NCBI GenBank assembly: GCA_902787755.1
Contig: CADAHL010000013.1
Span: forward strand, 1-50,923
Direction of reading: 5' to 3'
Origin: Oscillospiraceae bacterium
GTDB lineage: Bacteria; Bacillota; Clostridia; Oscillospirales; Oscillospiraceae
Length of the DNA stretch: 50,923 bases
Part shown: in pieces, positions 6,807 through 14,658 of the stretch
Position numbering within the stretch: position 1 is the stretch's first letter
Layout of the letters: the number at the start of each line of letters is the position of its first letter
Notes under the pieces: model-generated
Database searches by the model: none
What the model saw: the letters and a program-made list of their open reading frames with translations, nothing else
What the model was told of the DNA's origin: nothing
Position numbers and translations under genes: made by a program

Positions 6807-7804
6807 AGATCGTCGTCGGTTTTTCCGGCGGAGTGGATTCCGCCGTCACCACAAAGCTGCTGCAGCAGGCCGGGCATCAGGTCCACGGTCTGTATCTGGA
6901 CAACGCCGGGGAGGAGGCCCGCCGGGAGGCGGTGCTTGCCGCCGGGCACATGGGGATCGAGCTGACCGTCCGGGACGTGAAGGCGGAGCTGGAGGAAAAG
7001 GTCTGCCGCCCCTTCACCGAAAGTTATCTCCGGGGCGAGACCCCCAACCCCTGCATCCTCTGCAACCCCGCCCTGAAGTTTCGGAACCTGCTCGCCCTGG
7101 CCGACGAGCTGGGGGCCGAGTGCGTGGCCACCGGTCACTATGCCCGGGCGGAAAACGGCGTTCTCTACAAAGGGCTGCCCGCCAACGACCAGAGCTATAT
7201 GCTCTGCCGGCTGCAGCGGGAACAGCTCCGGCGGCTGATCCTGCCCCTGGGGGGCTTTGAGAAGTCCCAGGTCCGGGCCATGGCGGCCCAATGGGGTCTG
7301 GACGCGGCCCACAAGCCGGACAGCATGGAGATCTGCTTCATCCCGGACAAGGACTATATCCGCTGGCTGGGCCAGCGCGCCGCGCTCCCCGGGCCCGGAG
7401 ATTTTCTGTTCCACGGTCAGGTGATCGGGCGGCACGAGGGGATCCACCGCTACACCGTGGGGCAGCGCCGCTCCGGCCTTTACGAGGGGCAGAAGCTCTA
7501 CGTCTCCCGGATCGATCCGGAGCGGAACACCGTGGAGCTGGCCCTCCCGGAGGAGCTGTTTCAGACCGAGCTTGTCGCCCGGGACTTCAACTGGCTCATC
7601 GACCCGCCGCGATCGGAGATCTCCGCCAGCGTCCGGGTCCGGCATACCAAGCGGGAAGAGCCCCGCTGCACCGCCCGGATCCTGGGCGATCGGGTGGAGA
7701 TCCGCTGCGAGACCCCGGTTCGGGCGCCGGCTCCGGGCCAGAGCGCCGTCCTCTACGACGGGGACCGGGTCCTGGGCGGCGGTTTTATCATCGGCAAGAC
7801 ATAA
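6803..7804 (+). CDS. mnmA: tRNA 2-thiouridylase MnmA
   Basis: A 333-residue ATP-dependent sulfurtransferase that replaces O2 of wobble uridine 34 with sulfur. The PP-loop SGGVDS is at residues 8-13. The two catalytic cysteines are visible: C84 in TPNPCILC and C178 in [16 protein letters not shown] and the C-terminal beta-barrel ([28 protein letters not shown]) complete the family. It is somewhat shorter than the usual 350-370 residues but lacks nothing essential that I can see. The four-base overlap with mnmG puts both wobble-U34 pathways in one transcript. Confidence 0.94.
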   Translation: MKIVVGFSGGVDSAVTTKLLQQAGHQVHGLYLDNAGEEARREAVLAAGHMGIELTVRDVKAELEEKVCRPFTESYLRGETPNPCILCNPALKFRNLLALADELGAECVATGHYARAENGVLYKGLPANDQSYMLCRLQREQLRRLILPLGGFEKSQVRAMAAQWGLDAAHKPDSMEICFIPDKDYIRWLGQRAALPGPGDFLFHGQVIGRHEGIHRYTVGQRRSGLYEGQKLYVSRIDPERNTVELALPEELFQTELVARDFNWLIDPPRSEISASVRVRHTKREEPRCTARILGDRVEIRCETPVRAPAPGQSAVLYDGDRVLGGGFIIGKT

Positions 7805-7820
7805 TATGGGAGAGAATCTG

Positions 7821-8921
7821 ATGGATCGTTCCAAGCAAATCGTAAAAACGAGCCTGGTAGGGGTGGGCGTCAACCTGATCCTGGTGGCGTTCAAGATGTT
7901 CGTGGGTCTGGCGGCCAACTCCATCGCCGTCATTCTGGACGCGGTGAACAATCTCAGCGACGCGCTCTCTTCGGTGATCACGATTGTGGGGACCAAGCTG
8001 GCCGGGCGCCGGCCGGACAAGAAGCACCCCTACGGCTACGGCCGGATCGAGTATCTGACCAGCATGCTCATTGCGGTGCTGGTGCTGTTTGCGGGCCTGA
8101 CCAGCCTGAAGGAGTCGGTGGAGAAGATCCTCCACCCGGAGGCAGCGGACTACAGCCTGGTCTCCCTGATCATCCTGGCGGCCGGCGTGGCGGCAAAGCT
8201 GCTGGTAGGCCGCTATGTAAAGGGCCAGGGCCAGAAGCTCAAGTCCCAGGCCCTGGTGGCCTCCGGCTCCGACGCGCTGTTCGACGCCATCCTTTCCACC
8301 GCCACCCTGGTGGCCGCGGGGATCAGCATGCTCTGGGGACTGAGCCTGGAGGGGATCCTGGGCGTCATCATCTCCGGCTTCATCATCAAGGCCGGCATCG
8401 AAATGCTGATGGAGGCTCTGAGCAGCATCACCGGCGACCGGGCGGACAAGGAGCTGACCGAGCCCCTGCGGGAGCTGGTGGAGAGCTATCCCGAGGTCCA
8501 CGGCGCCTATGACCTGAGCCTGCACAATTACGGCCCGGCCACCGTCATCGGCTCGGTCCACGTGGAGCTGGACGACAACATGACCGCCCGGCAGATCCAC
8601 AAGCTGACCCGGACCATCTCCGCGGACGTATATCAGAAATTCGGCGTGGTGCTGACCGTGGGCGTCTACGCCTCCAACGACACCGACGCCGAGGGGCAGG
8701 CCATCAAGCAGGCCCTGGAGGAGATCGTTGCCCAGAGCCCGGAGATCCTGCAGGTCCACGGCTTCTATTGGGACAAGGCCCAGCGGCGGGCCATGTTCGA
8801 CCTGGTGGTGGATTTCTCCGCCGATCCCAAGGCCGTGCTGGAGGCCGTGATCTCCCGGCTCCACGAGCGCTGGCCCGACGTCGGCTTCGATCCGGTGCTG
8901 GATTCCGACGTCAGCGACTGA
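7821..8921 (+). CDS. Cation diffusion facilitator (CDF) family transporter
   Basis: A 366-residue membrane antiporter expected to export divalent metal ions (Zn, Mn or Fe) in exchange for protons. The first helix is followed by SIAVILDAVNNLSDALSSV, where the Asp residues are the family metal site, and by HPYGYGRIEYLTSM. A second Asp-containing site appears in SGSDALFDAILS. The C-terminal cytoplasmic domain (from about residue 210; HNYGPATVIGSVHVEL) is the CDF dimerisation domain, here extended by a further ferredoxin-like segment. ATG 7821 is chosen because GGGAGAG lies six bases upstream. It follows mnmA by 16 bases and is probably co-transcribed. Substrate cannot be told from sequence. Confidence 0.9.
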   Translation: MDRSKQIVKTSLVGVGVNLILVAFKMFVGLAANSIAVILDAVNNLSDALSSVITIVGTKLAGRRPDKKHPYGYGRIEYLTSMLIAVLVLFAGLTSLKESVEKILHPEAADYSLVSLIILAAGVAAKLLVGRYVKGQGQKLKSQALVASGSDALFDAILSTATLVAAGISMLWGLSLEGILGVIISGFIIKAGIEMLMEALSSITGDRADKELTEPLRELVESYPEVHGAYDLSLHNYGPATVIGSVHVELDDNMTARQIHKLTRTISADVYQKFGVVLTVGVYASNDTDAEGQAIKQALEEIVAQSPEILQVHGFYWDKAQRRAMFDLVVDFSADPKAVLEAVISRLHERWPDVGFDPVLDSDVSD

Positions 8922-8944
8922 GCCCCATACATTTCTCAGACCGC

Positions 8945-8982
8945 AAAGACCTCTCCCCGAGTTTCGGAGAGAGGTCTTTTTC
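8945..8982 (+). terminator. Terminator between the CDF gene and lpdA
   Basis: AAAGACCTCTC (8945-8955) pairs with GAGAGGTCTTT (8969-8979), then TTC. The T-rich side favours the plus strand, but lpdA on the minus strand ends next to it and may share the hairpin. Confidence 0.75.
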
Positions 8983-8999
8983 TGTGGTTTTATACCGTT

Positions 9000-10706
9000 T
9001 TACTTCCGGTTGGGGATGTGGATGGCCTTCTTGTCCACGGCCAGAGCCGCCTCCCGCACCGCCTCGGCCACCGTGGGGTGGCAGTGGATGGTGTTGGTGA
9101 ACTCCTCCAGGGTAGCCTCCAGGCGGATGGCCAGGGCGGCCTCCTCGATGAGCTCGGTGGCGCTGGGGGCCAGAATGTGCACGCCCAGGATCTCGCCGTA
9201 TTTGGCTCCGGCCAGAACCTTGATCATGCCGTCGGTATGGCCGGCCACCAGGCTGCGGCCGTTGCCGCTGGTGGGGAACTTGCCCACCTTGTAATCCAGG
9301 CCCAGCTCCTTGGCCCGCTCCTCAGTGAAGCCCACGCCCGCAAACTCCGGACCCACATAGGCGCAGGAGGGACTCTGCTCGGCAAAGAAGCTCCGATCGC
9401 CGCCCATGGCGTTTTCAGCCGCGGTCTCGCCCATGGCCATGGCCGCGTGGGCCAGCATCAGCTTGCCGGTGCAGTCGCCGATGGCGTACACGCCGGGCAC
9501 GTTGGTCTCCATCTTCTCGTTGGTCTGGATGAAGCCCTTCTCCACCGCGATCCCGGCCTTGTCCAGGCCCAGATGAGCTGTGGCGGGACCCCGGCCCACG
9601 CAGACCAGGATCTTCTCGGCCTCATAGCTCTTCTCGCCCTCGGGAGTCTTCACCCCGACCTTGGCACCCTTGGCGGTGTCAGAGACGGAGACCACCTGGG
9701 AATTGAGCAGGATCTCCATGCCCTCGCCGGCCAGCTTATGCTGCAGCAGACCAGTGAGCTCGCCGTCCATGCCGGGCAGCAGCTTGGGCTGCATCTCCAC
9801 CACGGTGACCTTGGCGCCGTAGCGCCGATACACGCTGCCCAGCTCCAGGCCGATGACGCCGCCGCCGATGACCAGCAGGCTCTCGGGGATATGATCCAGC
9901 TCCAGGCAGCCGGTGGAATCCAGCAGGGCCTTGCTGTCCTTCAGCCCGGGAATGCCGGGGATAATAGGATAGGAGCCCGCGGCGATGATGATCTTGTCGG
10001 CCGTGTACTCGTCGGCGCCTACCTTCACGGTCTTGGGGCCGGTGAACACCGCCTCGCCCGCCACGACTTTGACCTTATTGGCCTTGCACAGAGCCCGGAC
10101 GCCGGAGGTCAGCTTCTCCACGGTGGCGGCCCGGAAGCCCTGGACCTTCTCCCAGTCCACCCGCACATCCACGCCCAGGATGCCGATATCGGCGCTCTGG
10201 GTGGCGGCGGCATAGACCTCGGAGGCGTGGAGCATGGCCTTGGTGGGCATGCAGCCCCGGTTCAGGCAGGTGCCGCCCACCTTGTCCTTCTCGATCAGCG
10301 TGACCTTGGCGCCCAGCTGGGCCGCCCGGATGGCGGCCACATAGCCGCCGGGGCCGCCGCCGATGACCAGCACCGAACCGCTCTCGGCCTTGGCCGCCTC
10401 TTTCACCGCCGGGGCTGCTGCCGGGGCGGGAGCCTGGGCGGACGCGGGAGCGTCGGGGAGCTTTTCACCGGGCTGGCCGATCCAGCCCACCAGGGTCTTG
10501 CAGGGGACGGTCTCCCCTTCTTTTACCAGGATCTTCAGCAGCACGCCGTCACACTCAGCCTCCACGTCGTTGGTCAGCTTATCGGTGGCTACGGCATAGA
10601 CGATCTCGCCCTTCTGAACAGGGTCGCCCTCTTTTTTCTTCCACTCGTCGATGGTACCCTCGGTCATGGTCAGGCCGAGCTTCGGCATCAGTAATTCAGT
10701 TGCCAT
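9000..10706 (-). CDS. lpdA: Dihydrolipoyl dehydrogenase (E3) with N-terminal lipoyl domain
   Basis: A 568-residue flavoprotein that reoxidises the dihydrolipoyl groups of a 2-oxo acid (or acetoin) dehydrogenase complex with NAD. Residues 1-78 form a lipoyl domain (modified lysine K43 in ATDKLTND), followed by an Ala/Pro-rich hinge to about 108. The E3 body then starts with VLVIGGGPGGYVAAIRAAQ. The redox disulfide is C147/C152 in GGTCLNRGCMPTKAML, the NAD fold contains VIGGGVIGLELGSVY, and the C-terminal catalytic pair lies in HCHPTVAEAVREA. It is the last gene of the operon, 15 bases after E2. Its lipoyl domain is nearly identical to that of E2 in DNA sequence. Confidence 0.93.
   Translation of the reverse strand: MATELLMPKLGLTMTEGTIDEWKKKEGDPVQKGEIVYAVATDKLTNDVEAECDGVLLKILVKEGETVPCKTLVGWIGQPGEKLPDAPASAQAPAPAAAPAVKEAAKAESGSVLVIGGGPGGYVAAIRAAQLGAKVTLIEKDKVGGTCLNRGCMPTKAMLHASEVYAAATQSADIGILGVDVRVDWEKVQGFRAATVEKLTSGVRALCKANKVKVVAGEAVFTGPKTVKVGADEYTADKIIIAAGSYPIIPGIPGLKDSKALLDSTGCLELDHIPESLLVIGGGVIGLELGSVYRRYGAKVTVVEMQPKLLPGMDGELTGLLQHKLAGEGMEILLNSQVVSVSDTAKGAKVGVKTPEGEKSYEAEKILVCVGRGPATAHLGLDKAGIAVEKGFIQTNEKMETNVPGVYAIGDCTGKLMLAHAAMAMGETAAENAMGGDRSFFAEQSPSCAYVGPEFAGVGFTEERAKELGLDYKVGKFPTSGNGRSLVAGHTDGMIKVLAGAKYGEILGVHILAPSATELIEEAALAIRLEATLEEFTNTIHCHPTVAEAVREAALAVDKKAIHIPNRK
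10468..10706 (-). repeat. Lipoyl-domain direct repeat, copy 1 (lpdA)
   Basis: This 239-base stretch encodes the first 79-80 residues of lpdA. It aligns without gaps to 11827-12065 at the start of the E2 gene, with about 13 differences counted by hand, mostly at third codon positions. Confidence 0.85.
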
Positions 10707-10721
10707 TTTTCCTAAATCTCC

Positions 10722-12065
10722 TTACGCCAGCATTAAGGCGGGGTTCTCCATCAGGGCCTTCACCCGCTGCAGGAACTGGGCCGCCACAGAGCCGTCCACC
10801 ACCCGGTGGTCGGCGGTCAGGCTCAGATTCATGATGGGACGGATGACCATCTCGCCGTTACGGACGACCACCTTGTCCTCCATGGTGTTCACGCCCAGGA
10901 TCGCCACCTCGGGCTGATTGATGATGGGCGTAAAGCTCTCGATGCCGTACATACCCAGGTTGGTGATGGTGAAGGTGCCGCCCTGGAGCTTCTCCGGGGG
11001 CAGCTTGCCCTCCCGGGCCAGCTTGGCCAGCTCCTTGACCTCGGCGGAGATCTGGGTCAGGCTCTTCTTGTCGGCGTCCTGGATATTGGGCACCACCAGG
11101 CCGTTGTCCAGCGCCACGGCCACGCCCATGTTCACATAGTGCTTGTAGATGATCTTATTGTCCTGTACCGAGCAGTTGAGCAGCGGGAACTCGGTCAGGG
11201 CCTTGGCCACGAACTTCACCAGCAGATCGGTGTAGCTGACCTTGATCTCCTTGGCCTTGAGCTGCTCGCGATAGCGCTTCATCTCGCTCATGTCGATGCC
11301 CAGGTTGAAGGTGACGGTGGGAGAGGTCTGCACGGAGGCCAGCATGTTCCGGGCGATGGCCTTGCGCATGCCGCTCATGGGCTTGACCTCTTCTCTGGCA
11401 GGCTCGGCCTCGGCCTTCTCCCGGGTCTCGGCCAGGTAAGCCAGGATGTCCTCGGCCAGCACTCTGCCGTGGGCGGCCTTGACCGCGCTGAGGTCCACGC
11501 CCAGATCGCCGGCCAGCTTGGCGGCCAGCGGGGAGGCCTTCACGGTCTCGGCGGCGGGAGCGGTCTGTGCGGTCTCGGCGGGGGCGAAGCCCAGCACGTC
11601 CCTGGCCACCACGACGCCCTTGTAGCCGGTGGCGGGGATGGCGCTCAGCTCGAAGCTCTTCTCCCTGGCCAGCTTCTTGGCGTAGGGAGTGGCGGGCACG
11701 TAGGCGCCGGCAGGTCTTCCCACGGCGGCAGGCGCGGAGGCGGCGACTGCTTCGGCGGCCTTGGCGGGCTCACCGGCAGGGGCGGCGGCAGCGGGAGCCG
11801 CGCCGGCGGCGCCGGGGACGGCCTCGCCGGGCTGGCCGATCCAGCCCACCAGGGTCTTGCAGGGGACGGTCTCCCCTTCCTGCACCAGGATCTTCAGCAG
11901 GACGCCGTCGCACTCGGCCTCCACGTCGTTGGTCAGCTTATCGGTGGCAACGGCATAGATGATCTCGCCCTTCTGAACGGGGTCGCCCTCTTTTTTCTTC
12001 CACTCATCAATGGTGCCCTCGGTCATGGTCAGACCGAGCTTCGGCATCAGTAATTCAGTTGCCAT
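10722..12065 (-). CDS. Dihydrolipoamide acyltransferase (E2) of a 2-oxo acid/acetoin dehydrogenase complex
   Basis: A 447-residue core enzyme that accepts the acyl group from E1 on a swinging lipoyl arm and passes it to coenzyme A. Order: lipoyl domain 1-78 (K43); Ala/Pro linker; peripheral subunit-binding domain about 124-160 (TPYAKKLAREKSFELSAI); a second similar segment about 177-210 (SPLAAKLAGDLGVDLSAV); catalytic domain 228-447 with DHRVVDG near the end (H420 and D424, the CAT-type active site). The second binding-like domain lacks the usual Gly-Thr-Gly turn. The neighbours (E1alpha, E1beta, E3, lipoate ligase) make the complex complete. Acyl specificity is unknown: acetyl if the substrate is pyruvate or acetoin. 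Confidence 0.92.
   Translation of the reverse strand: MATELLMPKLGLTMTEGTIDEWKKKEGDPVQKGEIIYAVATDKLTNDVEAECDGVLLKILVQEGETVPCKTLVGWIGQPGEAVPGAAGAAPAAAAPAGEPAKAAEAVAASAPAAVGRPAGAYVPATPYAKKLAREKSFELSAIPATGYKGVVVARDVLGFAPAETAQTAPAAETVKASPLAAKLAGDLGVDLSAVKAAHGRVLAEDILAYLAETREKAEAEPAREEVKPMSGMRKAIARNMLASVQTSPTVTFNLGIDMSEMKRYREQLKAKEIKVSYTDLLVKFVAKALTEFPLLNCSVQDNKIIYKHYVNMGVAVALDNGLVVPNIQDADKKSLTQISAEVKELAKLAREGKLPPEKLQGGTFTITNLGMYGIESFTPIINQPEVAILGVNTMEDKVVVRNGEMVIRPIMNLSLTADHRVVDGSVAAQFLQRVKALMENPALMLA
11827..12065 (-). repeat. Lipoyl-domain direct repeat, copy 2 (E2 gene)
   Basis: Partner of the 10468-10706 copy, about 1.36 kb apart in the same orientation. It starts at the ATG of E2 and stops where the hinge sequences diverge. 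Confidence 0.85.
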
Positions 12066-12086
12066 ATTCGTCCTCCTTCGGCGGCC

Positions 12087-13061
12087 TCAGAGCACGCCTT
12101 TGATGCCCTTGACCAGATCCTCGGGATACACCCGGTACAGCTTCTCCAGTGTGGGGGCGAAGGGGATGGGCGTGAAGGGAGCGCCGTAGCGCAGGATGGG
12201 GGCGTCCAGATACTCCAGCGCCTCCTCGGCCACCACCGCGGCCACCTCGGCCAGGGCGCCGCCCTGCTTGACGCACTCGGACACCAGGCACAGGCGATGG
12301 GTCTTCTTCACGGAATTGATGACCGTCTCCTTATCCCAGGGGGACAGGGTAATGAGGTCGATGACCTCGGCCTGGATGCCGTCCTTGGCCAGCAGATCCG
12401 CAGCGGCCCGGGCGTTCTTCATGCCGATGGAGTAGGACACGATGGTCACGTCCTTGCCCTCCCGCTCCACGCGGGCCTTGCCGATCTCATAGGGGACCTC
12501 GTCCTCCTTCTCGGGGACCTCGCCGGTCTCCTTGTACAGGACCTTGTTCTCAAAGTACAGGACGGGATCGTCGCTCTCGATGGCGGCCTTCAGCACCATC
12601 TTGGCATCGTAGGGATTGGAGGGAGCCACGACCTTGATGCCGGGGATGTGGATGAACCAGCTCTCCACGCTCTGGGAGTGCTGGGCGGCGCCGCCGCCGG
12701 CCAGACCGTCGGGCGCGCGCAGGACCAGGGGGATCCGGGCCTGGCCGCCGAACATGTAGCGGACCTTGGCCATCTGGTTGAAGACCTCGTCCATCGCAAC
12801 GCCGATGAAGTCGGCAAAGTGCATATCCACCACGGGACGGGCGCCGGCCAGAGCCGCGCCTACGCCGCCGCCGACGATGAAGGTCTCAGAGATCGGGGTA
12901 TCGATGACCCGGCCGGGGAACTCGGCGGGCAGGCCCTTGAACTGGCCGAAGATACCGCCCTGGCGGGCAATGTCCTCGCCCATGACAAAGCATTCCGGGT
13001 ACTTTTCCATTTCCTCGGCCATGGCCTCACGGGTGGCTTCGGAGAACGTGATCTTACGCAT
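12087..13061 (-). CDS. Thiamine-dependent dehydrogenase E1 component, beta subunit
   Basis: A 324-residue partner of the E1alpha subunit. Together they decarboxylate or cleave the substrate on thiamine diphosphate and acylate the lipoyl arm of E2. Family motifs: the N-terminal EAMAEEMEKYPECFVMGEDI, then GRVIDTPISETFIVGGGVGAALAGARPV, MHFADFIGVAMDEVFNQMAK and HSQSVESWFIHIPGIKVVAPS. The last third is the transketolase C-terminal domain (DVTIVSYSIGMKNA; HRLCLVSE). It resembles AcoB and PdhB, which sequence reading alone does not separate. GGGAGGTG precedes its ATG, and it sits 15 bases after E1alpha. Confidence 0.93.
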   Translation of the reverse strand: MRKITFSEATREAMAEEMEKYPECFVMGEDIARQGGIFGQFKGLPAEFPGRVIDTPISETFIVGGGVGAALAGARPVVDMHFADFIGVAMDEVFNQMAKVRYMFGGQARIPLVLRAPDGLAGGGAAQHSQSVESWFIHIPGIKVVAPSNPYDAKMVLKAAIESDDPVLYFENKVLYKETGEVPEKEDEVPYEIGKARVEREGKDVTIVSYSIGMKNARAAADLLAKDGIQAEVIDLITLSPWDKETVINSVKKTHRLCLVSECVKQGGALAEVAAVVAEEALEYLDAPILRYGAPFTPIPFAPTLEKLYRVYPEDLVKGIKGVL

Positions 13062-13076
13062 AATTCGGCACCTCCC

Positions 13077-14060
13077 TTAGTCTGCATACACGTCGGTGAG
13101 GAACTCGGACTCCTCCGGGTACTCACAGGCGACGGCAAATTCCTTGGCCTTCTTGATCTTCTCCCGGGCGCCGGCCAGGATCTGGTCCAGCTCCTCCTGG
13201 GTAAACTCAACGCCCTCGGGCAGCTGAGTGGGGAAGATCTTCAGGGGATCGGTGCGATGGAAGATCTCCATGGTCTCTTCCTTCTTGCGGTACAGCTCCG
13301 GGTCGCCCACGAAGTGGCCCTCGATGCGGTAGGTCTTGGCCTCGATGAAGGTGGGACCCTCGCCCCGGCGGGCTCTGGCCACGGCCTCGACGGCGGCCTG
13401 GTAGACCTCGAAGACGTTCTGGCCGTCGACGATCACGCCGGGCATGTTGTAGCCCTTGGCCCGGTCGGAGATATTCTCCACAGCGGTGGTGGTGCGGTAG
13501 GGTGTGGTGGAGGCCCAGCAGTTCATCTCGTTGACGAAGATGACGGGCAGCTTCCAGGCGGCAGCCACGTTGGCGGCCTCATGGAAGGTACCGCGGTTGG
13601 AGGCGCCGTCGCCGAAGAAGACCACGGACACGGTGTCGTTCTTCAGGATCATTTTATTGGCGAGGGCCGCGCCGGTGGCCAGGTTGTAGCCGCCGCCCAC
13701 CACGCCGTTGGCGCCCAGCATGCCCACGGAGAAGTCCGCAATGTGCATGCTGCCGCCCTTGCCGTGGCACAGGCCGTCCTTCTTGCCGAAGACCTCCGCC
13801 ATCATCCGGTTCACGTCGGCGCCCTTGGCGATGCAGTGGCCGTGGCCGCGGTGGGTGGACTCGATCAGGTCGGTGTCCCGCAGGGCCGCGCAGATGCCGG
13901 TGCCGATGGCCTCCTCGCCGATGTACAGGTGCACAAAGCCGGGGATCTCGCCGTTGAGGAAGTCGTGCTTCACGCTCTCCTCAAAGCAGCGGATGGTGCA
14001 CATGGTCTCGTAGAACTTTTTCGCTTGTTCCTTGGTAATGGATTCAGGCAATGTTCTCAC
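13077..14060 (-). CDS. Thiamine-dependent dehydrogenase E1 component, alpha subunit (AcoA/PdhA-like)
   Basis: A 327-residue thiamine diphosphate-binding subunit. The cofactor motif starts at GDG (150-152, in FFGDGASNRGTFHEAANVA) and ends at N180 in VNEMNCWA, where the usual Asn-Asn pair reads Met-Asn. Upstream, HRGHGHCIAKGAD (about 70-82) and HGKGGSMHIADF resemble acetoin dehydrogenase E1alpha more than classical pyruvate dehydrogenase, and the short length also fits the acetoin/branched-chain group. The real substrate is uncertain: TRAP import suggests a carboxylate, while the MDR dehydrogenase in the opposite operon could supply a ketone. Fourth intact enzyme gene of the minus-strand operon. 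Confidence 0.92.
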   Translation of the reverse strand: MRTLPESITKEQAKKFYETMCTIRCFEESVKHDFLNGEIPGFVHLYIGEEAIGTGICAALRDTDLIESTHRGHGHCIAKGADVNRMMAEVFGKKDGLCHGKGGSMHIADFSVGMLGANGVVGGGYNLATGAALANKMILKNDTVSVVFFGDGASNRGTFHEAANVAAAWKLPVIFVNEMNCWASTTPYRTTTAVENISDRAKGYNMPGVIVDGQNVFEVYQAAVEAVARARRGEGPTFIEAKTYRIEGHFVGDPELYRKKEETMEIFHRTDPLKIFPTQLPEGVEFTQEELDQILAGAREKIKKAKEFAVACEYPEESEFLTDVYAD

Positions 14061-14081
14061 ACCTTTCTGTAGAATTCAAAT

Positions 14082-14558
14082 TTATTCCTGACGCGGGGAC
14101 AGGAGAAAGACCTCCATCTCCGGGTCGAACTTACGAAGCATATGAACGCCCTCGATCTCACCGATGACGATATCCGCCGTCATCAGGACCCTGGTGCCCT
14201 CCACCAGATGGCCTCCGTGGGCGTTGCCGTACTTGTCGCTCATGCTGATGTGCACATGCAGATTGATGTTTCCCTCGTCGTCTGAGCAGATGACGCCCGA
14301 GGCGCCGGTCAGCTCGATGGGCCCGTCCAGGTACAGGACCTGACCGTAGCCGTAACCGGCCTTCTTGTCCGGCAGAGCCTCCACGTTGCAGTAGTGCACG
14401 CCGTTAAGGCTGCCGATGGCGCTGAGTATGGCGCCGTTATGGATCTGATATCGCTCGCAGGCGGCCTGCATCCCCTTGAGAAGATCCGTGCCGGGCTTCA
14501 GCCGCAGGACCACCGTGCGGCCCAGCCGCCCCTGGGCGGAAAGGATCTGTTCCTCCAT
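14082..14558 (-). CDS. PPC (DUF296) domain protein
   Basis: A 158-residue single-domain protein of the plant/prokaryote-conserved fold (DUF296). Visible features are TVVLRLKPGTDLLKGMQAACERYQI, then NGAILSAIGSLNGVHYCNVE, the GxxxLTGASG-like PIELTGASGVIC and the histidine-bearing NLHVHISMSDKYGNAHGGHL. In plants this domain is fused to AT-hooks, but bacterial versions lack them and form trimers of unknown role; the clustered histidines suggest a metal or ligand site. I set the start at 14558 because GGGGAGGAAG lies just upstream; the reading frame continues further upstream with no ribosome binding site. It lies between the transporter and E1alpha genes, which suggests a role in the same pathway. 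Confidence 0.85.
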   Translation of the reverse strand: MEEQILSAQGRLGRTVVLRLKPGTDLLKGMQAACERYQIHNGAILSAIGSLNGVHYCNVEALPDKKAGYGYGQVLYLDGPIELTGASGVICSDDEGNINLHVHISMSDKYGNAHGGHLVEGTRVLMTADIVIGEIEGVHMLRKFDPEMEVFLLSPRQE

Positions 14559-14584
14559 CTGGACTTCCTCCCCTTTTCGGTATG

Positions 14585-14597
14585 CTGGTCCTACCAG
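14585..14597. promoter_or_regulatory. FCD/GntR operator candidate inside the catabolic operon
   Basis: CTGGTCCTACCAG is a perfect palindrome around CCT, lying 27 bases upstream of the PPC gene start. It matches the core TGGTCCTACCA of the site at 17685-17697. I see no convincing promoter beside it, so it could act as a roadblock or an auxiliary site. Confidence 0.55.
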
Positions 14598-14609
14598 ACC
14601 AGGCGGGGA

Positions 14610-14641
14610 ATATGCCCTGCGGGAGATCCCGCAGGGCATAT
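14610..14641 (-). promoter_or_regulatory. Long perfect inverted repeat after dctP (attenuator or weak terminator)
   Basis: Arms ATATGCCCTGCGGGA and TCCCGCAGGGCATAT (15 bp, perfect) directly follow the dctP remnant. The T-run needed for termination is missing on the minus strand (ATTCCCC follows), so partial termination or mRNA end protection between transporter and enzyme genes is more likely. Confidence 0.5.
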
Positions 14642-14658
14642 CAAGGTTTTTCTGAGAA

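Noticed and set aside
9018-14072. Long plus-strand open frames opposite E3, E2, E1beta and E1alpha
   Set aside because: They are rich in Gly, His and Leu, have no ribosome binding sites, and are explained by GC-rich codon use of the genuine minus-strand genes.
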